Shown: one piece after another, positions 1 to 8,449 of the stretch
How the letters are laid out: every line of letters begins with the position of its first letter
Numbering within the stretch: the first letter of the stretch is position 1
From: Saccoglossus kowalevskii
Lineage: Eukaryota > Hemichordata > Enteropneusta > Harrimaniidae
Reading direction: 5' to 3'
DNA: 13,386 bases
NCBI RefSeq assembly: GCF_000003605.2
Contig: NW_003155283.1
Span: 26,048 to 39,433, forward strand
The notes under the pieces: model-generated
What the model saw: the letters and a program-made list of their open reading frames with translations, nothing else
What the model was told of the DNA's origin: nothing
The model's database searches: none
Translations under genes and position numbers: made by a program

Positions 1-129
1 AATACTTGTTAGATATGAGTATTCAGATACTGACTGTTATGAAAATAATATTTGCTTTGTTCTATCCATAATGCAAATTACCTATTATAACGGGTTCTAT
101 TCTACTTTCTAGTTTATTCAACTTTTTAG

Positions 130-283
130 TTTCTTGACTTATGATGGTTTTATGTATGGCGAGGATTACACTTACCCGGTATGGGGTGAAGTATTGGGAT
201 GGTTGATGGCTGCCTTCTCAATGCATTGGATTCTGACCTATTTCATATATGCTTATATTGTTAGTCCTGGTAATTACAAGGAG
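130..283 (+). CDS. SLC6-family transporter, penultimate exon (TM12 region), partial gene
   Basis: This exon encodes the extracellular loop and last membrane helix of a sodium- (and usually chloride-) coupled solute transporter of the SLC6 family. The frame reads FLTYDG, then YPVWGEVLGWLMAAFSMHW and a hydrophobic stretch to about base 263, ending SPGNYKE. LTY-D plus Y-P-x-W-G-E-x-x-G-W is the standard SLC6 signature before and into TM12. The exon ends in phase 0 at GAG with the donor gtaaga at 284. The favoured acceptor is the AG at 128-129; an AG at 111-112 would add FIQLFS and is also possible. The rest of the gene lies upstream of the window. The substrate (amino acid, GABA, glycine, monoamine or other) cannot be told from this piece. 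Family assignment rests on recognised motifs, not on a search. Confidence 0.9.
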
Positions 284-540
284 GTAAGACTGTCTTCATT
301 TTCCGCAAATATCCTTTCTTTTAAACTATTTAAACTTTTAAACTCAATGTACAAAGAATAAATCTCACAAATAAATAAAATTTAAAAAGACTTATTTACC
401 GTGATGAGATGGTGACGACACGCATAAAGTTGACCACCTTGAACGAATCAGCTACTATAGTATGAAATCATCCAAACATGGTCCAATTAAATTAGCACTT
501 ATTTCTATGTAACTAACGTAATATTTCTCTTCCTGAGTAG
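284..540 (+). other. Last intron of the left SLC6 gene, with internal poly(A) signals
   Basis: This 257-bp intron runs from gtaaga at 284 to the AG at 539-540 and sits in phase 0. The acceptor is preceded by a pyrimidine-rich run (tttctcttcctgag). A last intron placed just after TM12 and just before an R-rich tail start is also known in vertebrate SLC6 genes such as the GABA transporter GAT1, from memory. The exon frame stays open 25 codons into the intron and stops with TAA at 359-361. That stop lies inside an AATAAA at 357-362, and two overlapping AATAAA follow at 370-379. Confidence 0.75.
357..379 (+). terminator. Cluster of intronic AATAAA poly(A) signals
   Basis: AATAAA occurs at 357-362, 370-375 and 374-379, immediately after the TM12 exon and overlapping the first in-frame stop of the unspliced read-through. 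If used, it would give a shorter transcript whose protein lacks the normal tail. The sequence is AT-rich, so a chance origin is quite possible. Confidence 0.3.
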
Positions 541-741
541 CGCTGGCATACAATGATCCATCCTCGTCCGTGGTTAAACCTGCGTGGTCTTGATGACGAC
601 ATTCCAGACGATTACCAGCCAACAAAGGACGCCATGATGATGACAGATGACGACGACTTCGATGGAGAAAGTCCAACTGGCAGTGATAACAGCGCACCCC
701 CAAGCTATGAAATGACCGCAATAGAAATTAAGGAAACATAA
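541..741 (+). CDS. SLC6-family transporter, terminal exon (cytoplasmic tail)
   Basis: Read in phase 0 after the AG at 539-540, this exon gives 66 codons and a TAA at 739-741. It begins RWHTMIHPRPWL, which fits the short basic segment that follows TM12 in SLC6 proteins (R-x-x-x-[IL]-x-P-x-x-x). The rest is a hydrophilic, very acidic tail: DDDIPDD at 598-618, then MMMTDDDDFDGE around 634-669. PPSY at 697-708 is a PPxY motif, the type bound by WW domains of NEDD4-family ubiquitin ligases. The C-terminus is IEIKET. The frame joins cleanly to the preceding exon. The same opening signature recurs in the - strand exon at 13223-13354, which independently supports this as coding. A function for the PPxY motif is inferred. 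Confidence 0.87.
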   Translation, partial: RWHTMIHPRPWLNLRGLDDDIPDDYQPTKDAMMMTDDDDFDGESPTGSDNSAPPSYEMTAIEIKET

Positions 742-960
742 GTGCACATTCACGTGTTGTGGCAAAGGCAAAAACGTACATATAATTGTGCAGCAAAAAC
801 ATACCAATTAAACTACTGTTATTCTCCCTTTTGGTAGTGGAGAAATCTGATGTGATAATTTCAAAATATTATATTTCTGAACATTGGGTACATTTACTCA
901 CGTCAGTCGCTATAATTGTGACCACTGGTTGGAATAAATAAATCTCAAATTATGAAATAT
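742..960 (+). other. 3'UTR of the left SLC6 gene
   Basis: AT-rich sequence between the TAA stop and the tandem poly(A) signal, about 215 bases. No conserved element was recognised in it. The cleavage point is inferred to lie 10-30 bases after the signal. Confidence 0.6.
933..942 (+). terminator. Tandem poly(A) signal AATAAATAAA
   Basis: Two overlapping AATAAA hexamers (933-938 and 937-942) about 190 bases after the stop codon are the first canonical signals downstream of the terminal exon. A T/G-containing stretch (tgttcgattattg) follows at about 960. Confidence 0.65.
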
Positions 961-2927
961 TGTTCGATTATTGATAATTACACTTCGAACACGTAAACGC
1001 TGACAGATCAGGTCAATTTTGATAATTTATTACAGTAAATCACGAGGCACAATGCTGTGCCTGGTACACATTACGGTTTTCACAGAAACAGATAATAATA
1101 ATCTTTATTAACAAATTAATCGTCACTTTATATAGCTATTCTATTCATTTTGTTTAGTGGAAAGGTATGTTTGTGTTAATTACTGAGTAGGACGAGTTTT
1201 CATAAAGTTTTCATCAATGCAACTTATATTATACATCTATTAATTATTACCGTGTTGACTTGAGGGACTCCACTCTAAAAAGTGCTAAGTAGAACAGCTG
1301 GCATATCATTGTACGTAATTTTGTAAATTCATAAATTGTATCTATATTTTTAATGTGTCATTAGTGGACCTTCCGTCCCATAATGGTATTTTCTAGTAAT
1401 TCTTTACATTTCTATAAAAAAAATGATGTGATAGGGACCGAGTCACTAGTTTCAGTACGTGCGAGACATAAAGATTGACTTGTTAATGCATTGGTAACTT
1501 TGGCAACTCGTCCTAAAACGTCGATCGAGCTGAACCTGTTAAACTTTATACGTGACACAACTTATCTATTTGAATGCATCGCTATTTTGATATACCATCG
1601 AATGACACGATAAATAACAGTATTTTGCTTTCATATATGCGTATTAATAGTATGAGGAATGTGAATACATGTATGACACAACTCATTATAAACATATAAT
1701 TAACAAAGTTTTATTATATGAAATATTACACCACAATCTACTTGAATGACGTAACTGAAATATAATAACTACGTTTCATCTCTTTGCACATGCGGTGATG
1801 TGGTGTTTCGAGGCTTTAAACGTTCCAATGCAACAAACACTATTTTGTATATGAACTGTTTAATAAGAATGAAATATTTCTACATAATTCATTAAGAACC
1901 GTGTATATGCTTTTTGTGTGTCAAACTGACCAATTATGATTCAAATATCTGTTCTACGTTGAATATAATATTATTATGTAAACATTAAAACTACATTATA
2001 TGACATGTACCACGACCCTCGTGAATTTGAGTTGGCTGACCATTCACGTGCGCCTGGGACATTTTAAAATAAAAAAAATAAAAAATACAAGTGTGACTTT
2101 CTGGGTTCTGAGTCTAGCCAGTGAAAATGACTTTCATTTTATTCAAAATTGCGGTGTATATTTTGTGTTGCATCTCTCACAAACTATACTATACGAGAGT
2201 CATGTCATTAGTTTTGCCAATTGACGCATATATGCATATATATACTTCTACTCCATCTACCTACATTAGTTAGTGTTTTGGGAATTCATTATCACTTAAA
2301 TTTATATATTAAATACATCCTTTTTGTTCAAGAAATTCATCTTTGTTGCCCTTTTTAAATTCGTTGTCATGGTGATGGATAATTTATCTCGTTAACTGAG
2401 ACATATTTTCTTTGAGTTAAATTTATTTTAGTTTTGAACTTTTTAACTTTGTTGTGTATTTTATACAGTAAAAACTGTTCGGATATCTATAGCCTGGTCT
2501 TATGCGTGAACAAATTCGTTGTACAATTTTTTCCTGGCATTAAAATAACGCGAAATACAAATACACGTATATTAATGTTTAAAACGTATGACACAATGCA
2601 CCAGGACTGCATATGCCACTATTCAACTAGTAATAGTGTAGTGCTATATTATATATTAGTTTTCCTGCTATCTGAACAACGTGTGTTTCACATCATGCCA
2701 CCTAAATGTAAATATCAATTAAGTGTATTTTTAAATTTGTTTCTAGTTTTTTTTTCTTTTTTTTTCGGTTATGGTTTCAAATAATATAGTTTATTTGGGA
2801 ACGGTGATATGTTGATTGCATATGTAAACAACCAAGACATAATTATGTCGCTTACATCGTGGCCACTATGTATTTCATTTTGAAAGTGCGTACGTTCTAT
2901 CAATGAATATACGCGTCTGCTTACTTC
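961..2927. other. AT-rich intergenic stretch, no gene seen
   Basis: No open frame here has a recognisable protein motif; the longest is 116 codons of low-complexity, hydrophobic AT-derived residues. Small items only: a 7-bp stem/4-base loop hairpin at 1045-1062 (AGGCACA/TGTGCCT), alternating AT runs around 2227-2245, and a T-rich run at about 2737-2766. Confidence 0.6.
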
Positions 2928-2934
2928 ATGTCTT

Positions 2935-3550
2935 TTATACTCACACCATGTCTATCAATGTCTAATCCATGTCTATTTATACTCAATACTTACCTATCTT
3001 TGCCCAACCCGATACCTTTCTATTCCCAATTCATTCATCTCTATACCCAATCCGCCCCTCTCAATTCTCAGCCTATTCCTCTCTATACTGAGCCCATACC
3101 TCACTATACTCGATCCATACATCTTTTAACTAAACCTATACCCCCGGGCCGTTATATTCAACCCAATATCTATATACTAAACGCATACCTCCCTAGTATC
3201 AATCATACCTCTCTTTACTCAACCCAATACTCTTTTTACTCAACCCAATACTCTCTTTACTCAACCCAATACTCTCTTGACTCAACTCAATACTCTCTCT
3301 ACTCAGCCCAATACTTTCGTTACTCAGCCCAATACTTTTTTTACTCAACCCAATACTCTCTTTACTCAACCCAATACTCTCTTTACTCAACCCATTACTC
3401 TTCACTCAACCCAATACTCTCTTTACCCAACCCAATACTCTCTTTACTCAACCCAATACTCTCTTTACGCATCCCAATACTATCTTTACTCAACTTCGGT
3501 TTACTCAACCCAATACTCTCTTTACTCAACTTCGGTTTACTCAACTTAAT
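2935..3550 (+). repeat. 21-bp minisatellite with degenerate left flank
   Basis: The core from about 3200 to 3548 consists of roughly 16 units with a 21-base period, close to CAACCCAATACTCTCTTTACT. Variants include cagccc, caactc and catccc. Two shortened units carrying CAACTTCGG start a 36-base (21+15) higher-order repeat at 3485 and 3521. Sequence from about 2935 to 3200 keeps the same C/T/A composition and a rough 20-21-base beat but is heavily diverged. The + strand is almost free of G. Because 21 is a multiple of three, frames stay open on both strands (7-residue units such as STQYSLY on + and KESIGLS on -). These open frames are therefore products of the repeat and not evidence of a gene. 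Confidence 0.92.
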
Positions 3551-4433
3551 ATCTCTCTATAGTTAACCCATACATCCTTACATTCACTGCACATCGCTCA
3601 GTAGTCATTGCACTAATACACCATTCTCGATATACATACATACAGCCTTTGAGTTGACCTAAAATGAAGTAAAAGTAATAATAACCCAAATGATCTTGGT
3701 TATAAGACATGCTTGAATCACCAATCTCACACATAAGTTTTTTTCATAAGTATATATACACTTTTGTGATGTTACATTTTAATACATTGTTTTATCTCCA
3801 TAGTTACGATGTCAAATCAAATGAAAATACAATGCAATGATTATTTTATTTTCAATACAATTTAATTTCTTTATATGTCTTGATGTATTCGTGTGTGATT
3901 TTTGACGTAGATCTGTCAAAACCTGCCCCCATAGGAGGTGTACTATTAGAAATTGTATTGACAGAACGATTATTAACTCATGTTTCAGGCATGGGTGAAA
4001 CGGAGAAGTTGTTTCCAGGCTTAACTCGATGAGCGCGACAGTCTTAGTACTTGCGATATATTAATTGTATTCAGATTTAATAAAACGTCATTAATATTGG
4101 CAAACAGCATAAGAGATTAAAATTAACATCAAACTACAAGGACACTCACGGTATGCTGTAACCGCAAAAGTAGGTAGCCTAGGGATGCAAGAACAAACAC
4201 TTTTGAATATAGACATTTTGGCTTAATTAGCTAAGATAAGGCTGGTTTATAAGTTATTTTCAGTTACCTGTAGAATTTCGTCCCTTCATATGTGTTTTTC
4301 AAATCGCGTAATTCTAGCAAACTTGAAAATAAAGTTTTTGGTGAAAGAAAAATGAGCCTCACCATTCAACAAAAAAGTTTAAAAGTTAGTACTGTACTGG
4401 ACATTTATGGGTCTGAATTGGTTGACCTGTCAT
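3551..4433. other. Intergenic stretch, no gene seen
   Basis: No supported coding exon. A 13-codon ATG frame at about 3992 (MGETEK...) is too short to call. Sequence composition rises slightly in GC from 3920 to 4050 without a recognised motif. Confidence 0.5.
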
Positions 4434-4553
4434 CCAATCAGATTTCGCGCATTTGGCGGTCGTTATATTTGCATATTGACTTCTCATCGGTTAGTGACGT
4501 AATATTAGGCTTCTGCGCTTGCGCAGTATTTTAAAATGATTGATCTATAAAAT
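4434..4553 (+). promoter_or_regulatory. Compact promoter-like motif cluster
   Basis: In 120 bases the + strand shows, in order: a CCAAT box CCAATCA (4434-4440); two E2F-like sites TTTCGCGC (4443-4450) and TTTGGCGG (4452-4459); a perfect octamer ATTTGCAT (4467-4474); a CRE/ATF-like TGACGTAA (4495-4502); a palindromic NRF1-like TGCGCTTGCGCA (4514-4525, one base off the consensus); and a TATA box TATAAAAT (4546-4553). The TATA position predicts a + strand start near 4575. Each motif is short, but their order and spacing resemble a real metazoan core promoter. No gene was recognised downstream. CCAAT, E2F, CRE and NRF1 sites can also work in both directions. Confidence 0.5.
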
Positions 4554-4574
4554 GCTGATTCACCGTTGAGGTTT

Positions 4575-4633
4575 GTCGGCGTAATGTAATTTGTGAGTAG
4601 GTTGAGCAACTGTGTCATCATCTGCTCAACAAG
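4575..4633 (+). other. Candidate first (non-coding) exon
   Basis: If the TATA box at 4546 is used, transcription would start near 4575. The first good donor is CAACAAG|gtatct, exon end 4633. The interval has no ATG-started frame of note beyond a few codons. It holds an 8-bp stem GTTGAGCA (4601-4608) / TGCTCAAC (4623-4630) with a 14-base loop just before the donor. This is entirely inferred from position; no partner exon was proven. Confidence 0.2.
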
Positions 4634-4639
4634 GTATCT

Positions 4640-5334
4640 TGCATTATAGTTATGTTCTAGGCGAATACTTTAAACCGGGACATAATCATCGAACAACTCG
4701 ACTATATCGGTCGGTGCTACCATAGTCGCCGCACCGTGTACGTAGCTAGCGCTGATAACTTGCATTTCGCACGGTATTTCAGCATTTGTACACGTCGTAT
4801 ACCGATGTTTAGTGCATTTTTTTCATTAATCGAGGTAATGTTATTACGTATTGTGTATTGTTGTGTATCTGGTGTTTTATTTTGCAATTTTCGATGAACA
4901 CATTTTTAATAGCTTTTTTAATGTGATCACAATACTGATTCAAAGTCTCAATAATAGATTTATTTACTTATCGATCACGTGACTAACTGTTGGTTGTGCC
5001 TGATATAATATTGATTTTTATGTAGGGTAAAGTCTAGGCTTTCATAAAATATATAGTTTAGAACGACACTTCTAGGAATATAATTAATATGTTTTTTACT
5101 TCCGGGAAAACTCGACTACATCATTAAATTGTTCATGTGTAAACATCCCGGTTTCTGAAATGTCGCCGATAGCTAGTTGTTACTTACAAAAATCTTAAAA
5201 ATATAAATAGTCATTGAAAGTGTGTTTGTGAATGGAGAACATTGTGAATGTTGTCATGAAAAACATGGATGGCAAGAGAGATCTTACAATGCAGCCTTTT
5301 ACAACATGTTTGTTTTATTCTGTACAATAGTAGG
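4640..5334. other. Intergenic or intronic stretch, no gene seen
   Basis: No open frame with recognisable content on either strand. A locally GC-richer patch lies at 4700-4780 with no motif that I could name. Confidence 0.5.
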
Positions 5335-5427
5335 AATATTCACCCCAGCCTAGGTCGATATTCAGATTTGTCGGCCCTCAGAAAGCATTGTTGACCTCGT
5401 ATATCGACCTTGGCCCGCGTTAATATT
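5335..5427. repeat. Inverted repeat with 27-base arms (hairpin)
   Basis: Arm 5335-5361 pairs with arm 5401-5427: 22 of 27 positions are complementary by eye, including an unbroken AGGTCGATAT core and an AATATT outer end. The 39-base spacer is GC-richer than its surroundings. As DNA this could be a small fold-back element; as RNA it would form a 93-base hairpin. No target-site duplication was evident. Confidence 0.75.
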
Positions 5428-6005
5428 TATATATACTCTAGTATATTCACAGAGAACACCGGGGTATAACGTGAGTTGTCGTTCATATACTATGCATGAC
5501 ATATTTACGATACTTTCTACGCAAGCAGAGTGCCAATTGTGTATCACATCGTTCTCATGTTACACCAGTAGAGTCGAGTCCTAATCTGAAACACTTGACA
5601 TTTTAAGAGGCATTCATAGGGTAATTACACACATTGTGCGAGTATCATTTACGTCCATGTCATTAAGTTCATTCGCGTACATTCGACCAATTGAACATGA
5701 GCGAAAACATTTTTGTCACATAATTATTGATTTAAACATAAGCATCGACTTTTAAAATGTTGTTCATGCGATGGAAAAACTGTCTGCAAAATGCAGAAAT
5801 GGGCCTTTAGTTTATTTACATAGGAATCAATGTTAAAACATTACTTCATAAAGAAACACATATTATTTTTAGATAAACATTTTAACCTAAGAATCAATGC
5901 TTTGGACCACGTTTTTGTGTTAAAAAAAGTTAAAGGTCTAAGCCAATATGAGCACAATGTTTGTTTATTTTTTTATTCCAATGAACATTATTTTAAAGAT
6001 TTGTC
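5428..6005. other. AT-rich stretch, no gene seen
   Basis: Contains only low-complexity open frames, one of which (from 5830) runs into the pentanucleotide array. No motif or splice-supported exon was found. Confidence 0.55.
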
Positions 6006-6100
6006 CTATTCTATTCTATTCTATTCTATTCTATTCTATTCTATTCTATTCTATTCTATTCTATTCTATTCTATTCTATTCTATTCTATTCTATTCTATT
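6006..6100 (+). repeat. (CTATT)19 pentanucleotide microsatellite
   Basis: Nineteen perfect, uninterrupted CTATT units occupy 95 bases, equivalent to an ATTCT repeat on this strand and AGAAT on the other. Flanks are AT-rich and the array ends at TATTTCTACG. The lack of any interruption suggests recent expansion and likely length polymorphism. An open frame reading YSILF repeats across it is an artefact. Confidence 0.97.
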
Positions 6101-6888
6101 TATTTCTACGTTATTTATTCTTCTTATAAGACCTAGGTAACAAAAGTACTATAGCTAGGCCGTCGTCCAGACTGGGTTTTGCTATTTGTGTACTTAGAAT
6201 TACTAAGACAGTGTTAGTTTACAAATAAAAAAAACGGACTTAGATTTATTCATACATATTCTGCTTTATGGAAATGTTAGTCTATTCTACCCTTCTGGTG
6301 TTGAACTTGCGCAGAGGTAACGACTGGAAATGTGATCAACACGGATTATAGTATTAAGTAGCTAGTGTCTTACTGACATTGTGGCAGTGCTTCTACAAAG
6401 AATTATTTTTTGAACCATCAATGTATTTACGGTTATGGGGGTTTGTTGACAACATGTTTACTTAATTGTTGACCAATCCCATCAGTGGTCTTCTCAAATA
6501 TCAACAGTAAATTGACAAGCAGTAGTGGAAGATCAGTTGGAGAAATCAATCCTATACGTTGCGGGAGTAAGTTCATTTTGAATTTTAATGCATCCACATA
6601 TTAAGTATGGTGTTGCGCCGTCCCAGTTGAAATTGAGAAATGTTCAGCCAATCATAATGCTTTTTTATCTTGTACAGAAAATATACAAAATATATTTCGA
6701 TGTCCGTGTACATATTTCACATGGTGTATGTGAGAGAGTTCTCTTTGGTCATAAGCCTGTGTAAACAATTTTATTTGAGGTTTTTGCCATTTTTTTATGG
6801 ATAGAAGACTTTTCTGTAGTAATTGGCATAGATATTAATTTTAAAAATCGCCCGTAAGCCATCGTCGAAGCAACAACGTCCTTTTTAC
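6101..6888. other. Intergenic stretch, no gene seen
   Basis: A short exon-like segment between an AG at about 6511 and a gtaagt donor at about 6568 is open in one phase, but no neighbouring exon continues it in frame. Otherwise nothing recognisable. Confidence 0.45.
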
Positions 6889-7140
6889 CAAAATATATCT
6901 TCCCAATATACTATGGGGGTGAACAGGTTAATTTGTAATCGGTTTCGCCATGATTCAAACAGTTATCACACAAATAAGTTGCCTAGTCACGGAGCAATCT
7001 AGTGTCTGGCTATGATTACCCAACCTACTACGCGCGCGCGTCACGCGCACGGTTACCCGGATGGTTCAAAAAAAGATCTTCCCAACAGACTTATGGGGTG
7101 TAAAAGTTAAATAGTAATAGGCTCCGCCATGATTTAATAA
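6889..7140 (+). repeat. Diverged direct-repeat pair of about 70 bp
   Basis: Copies at about 6889-6960 and 7066-7140 align at roughly 80% by eye. They share ATCTTCCCAA, ATGGGG, GTTAA, GTAAT and a perfect CGCCATGATT at the 3' end. They are about 177 bases apart and lie in the same orientation. The sequence between them holds a CG tract. This looks like two ends or two monomers of an old dispersed repeat; the family was not recognised. Confidence 0.7.
7029..7050. other. Alternating CG tract, Z-DNA-prone
   Basis: The palindrome ACGCGCGCGCGT at 7030-7041 is followed by a CACGCGCAC segment. The run alternates pyrimidine and purine for 13 bases. In an AT-rich, probably CpG-depleted genome such an unbroken (CG)5 is unusual. 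Confidence 0.6.
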
Positions 7141-8210
7141 GTGGATGAGTAGAATAAAAGATATAATTTCTTAAAACTTTTAAGATATGCTCCGTATTGA
7201 GTAGTACCACATATTGAAAAGCTGTGATTCCTAATGGTTTCTGCAGGTTTTCCTAGACGTAATACAGGATTTGTCTGTATCCAATAAATTATATTTTCCC
7301 TTGTACTCTTTTCATGACAAGTGTTTTGATTGGCTTCCGATCGCCAGCAAAAACTTTGAAAATTAAAATGATATTGTCTTCTTTAAAGAATATTACCGCG
7401 AAATCATGCAAAATATGCAACTCGACCACATTGATCGTTTACAAATTGGCTACTTAGTATATCAAAACAAAACTCGACAAATTTGGCCACTGGACGTCCA
7501 ATACAATCTACACCTATATACTCAAATGAGTAAGGCATATCAACTAATTAGCCCCGTGACCTGAATGGAGTATGGGCTGGAGGAATATGTGGAAGAAAAT
7601 TGTCATGTAAGAAGAGAATAAATAAAAAATAATGACGTGATGACTGCTTAATTGAAAAATGTGATGTAAAAATGTCGACTATTTACATGTGCATTGTTAA
7701 TGTGTTCAGTCATATTGACATAGGCCAAATTATTACATAGATTATTTGCTAACTAAGCCATGAGAAACAATAAAAACGCCATCTTCATGACTTTATCTTA
7801 AGGACTGCCGAGTCTGGATATGTTATTTATAGTCCCGACTCAACGAGCTCTGACTTATACTTAGCTCAGTGAAACATCAAGGAATGAGTCAAAACATGGC
7901 CTTAATGGAAAGTTCAAACAACTATTTCCAGTTCATCTGGAATAATAATGAATATTTGAAGATAGGAAATATTTTAAATAATAGTGCACGTGTTTCTGTA
8001 CATCTGCAATTGACACACCGTATGTGATAATTAACATATTTTGTTGCATACGTTAAATTACATTAGATATCAAATAAGGTTTAGTGCCATTGAATTTAAG
8101 GTTTGTTGTAAATACATAACTCAAAAAATAACACCATCTATTTTGTTTATCTAGTGATTTTTTAGTTTAAATATCGATGTATAAATTCGTATTTAATGTC
8201 ATTATTCCAG
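7141..8210. other. Intergenic or intronic stretch, no gene seen
   Basis: AT-rich sequence with no supported frame. A tgttttgattggct block (about 7321-7334, a reversed CCAAT-type motif) recurs near 11050. Nothing else could be named. Confidence 0.5.
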
Positions 8211-8282
8211 AGCAAACCCGAGTGCAGTGTTGATAAATATGCTGTGAGACCACCGGGTGTGAATGTAGACAGTGTGACCTAG
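8211..8282 (+). CDS. Candidate terminal coding exon, unassigned (weak)
   Basis: After the acceptor tgtcattattccag at 8197-8210, phase 0 gives 23 codons and a TAG at 8280-8282. The peptide begins SKPECSVDKYAV and ends with VNVDSVT. Its composition is coding-like and richer in GC than the flanks, and an AATAAA follows at 8436-8441. It could be the last exon of a gene starting at the promoter-like cluster near 4550. It could also be an alternative phase-0 last exon of the left SLC6 gene, though it lacks the R-x-x-x-x-x-P tail start. A 23-codon open stretch is easily reached by chance, so this is a lead only. Confidence 0.2.
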   Translation, partial: SKPECSVDKYAVRPPGVNVDSVT

Positions 8283-8304
8283 TAGAAGTAGTGTTTTCCA
8301 GACA

Positions 8305-8318
8305 AGGTCATATGACCT
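8305..8318. promoter_or_regulatory. Perfect palindrome of nuclear-receptor half-sites
   Basis: AGGTCATATGACCT is two AGGTCA half-sites in inverted orientation separated by two bases (IR2). AGGTCA is the core half-site for many nuclear receptors. Whether any binds here is unknown. Confidence 0.35.
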
Positions 8319-8435
8319 CGGAAACATCAAAGACATAGTTAGCTGCAATATAGACACCAACCCCATATCCGATGTAGTTACCAGAGTTTGAAGAATTGGA
8401 AATTATGGGCGAGTTGCCCAGGGCATAGACAAATT

Positions 8436-8441
8436 AATAAA
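8436..8441 (+). terminator. AATAAA poly(A) signal candidate
   Basis: A canonical hexamer lies 154 bases after the possible TAG stop at 8280-8282, with a T-rich stretch (cacgttttcag) about 15 bases beyond. It only has meaning if the candidate exon is real. Confidence 0.2.
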
Positions 8442-8449
8442 ACACTAAG

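Noticed and set aside
712-738. C-terminal PDZ ligand on the left SLC6 tail (IKET end)
   Set aside because: The last residue is Thr, not hydrophobic, so it does not fit the usual PDZ classes.
553-807. Two - strand frames antisense to the SLC6 terminal exon (455-721 and 574-807)
   Set aside because: Shadows of the + strand coding exon; no motif of their own.
1045-1062. Small perfect hairpin AGGCACA-ATGC-TGTGCCT
   Set aside because: Seven base pairs are expected by chance in a window of this size and it has no context.
2928-3566. A 212-codon + strand open frame plus overlapping + and - frames
   Set aside because: They are produced by the 21-bp minisatellite, whose period is a multiple of three; there is no splice, start context or non-repeat domain.
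5830-6136. Two + strand frames with YSILF repeats
   Set aside because: Translation of the CTATT microsatellite.
6511-6567. Exon-like block between an AG and a gtaagt donor, open in one phase
   Set aside because: It does not join in frame to the candidate exon at 8211 (a stop follows after seven codons) or to any other segment seen.
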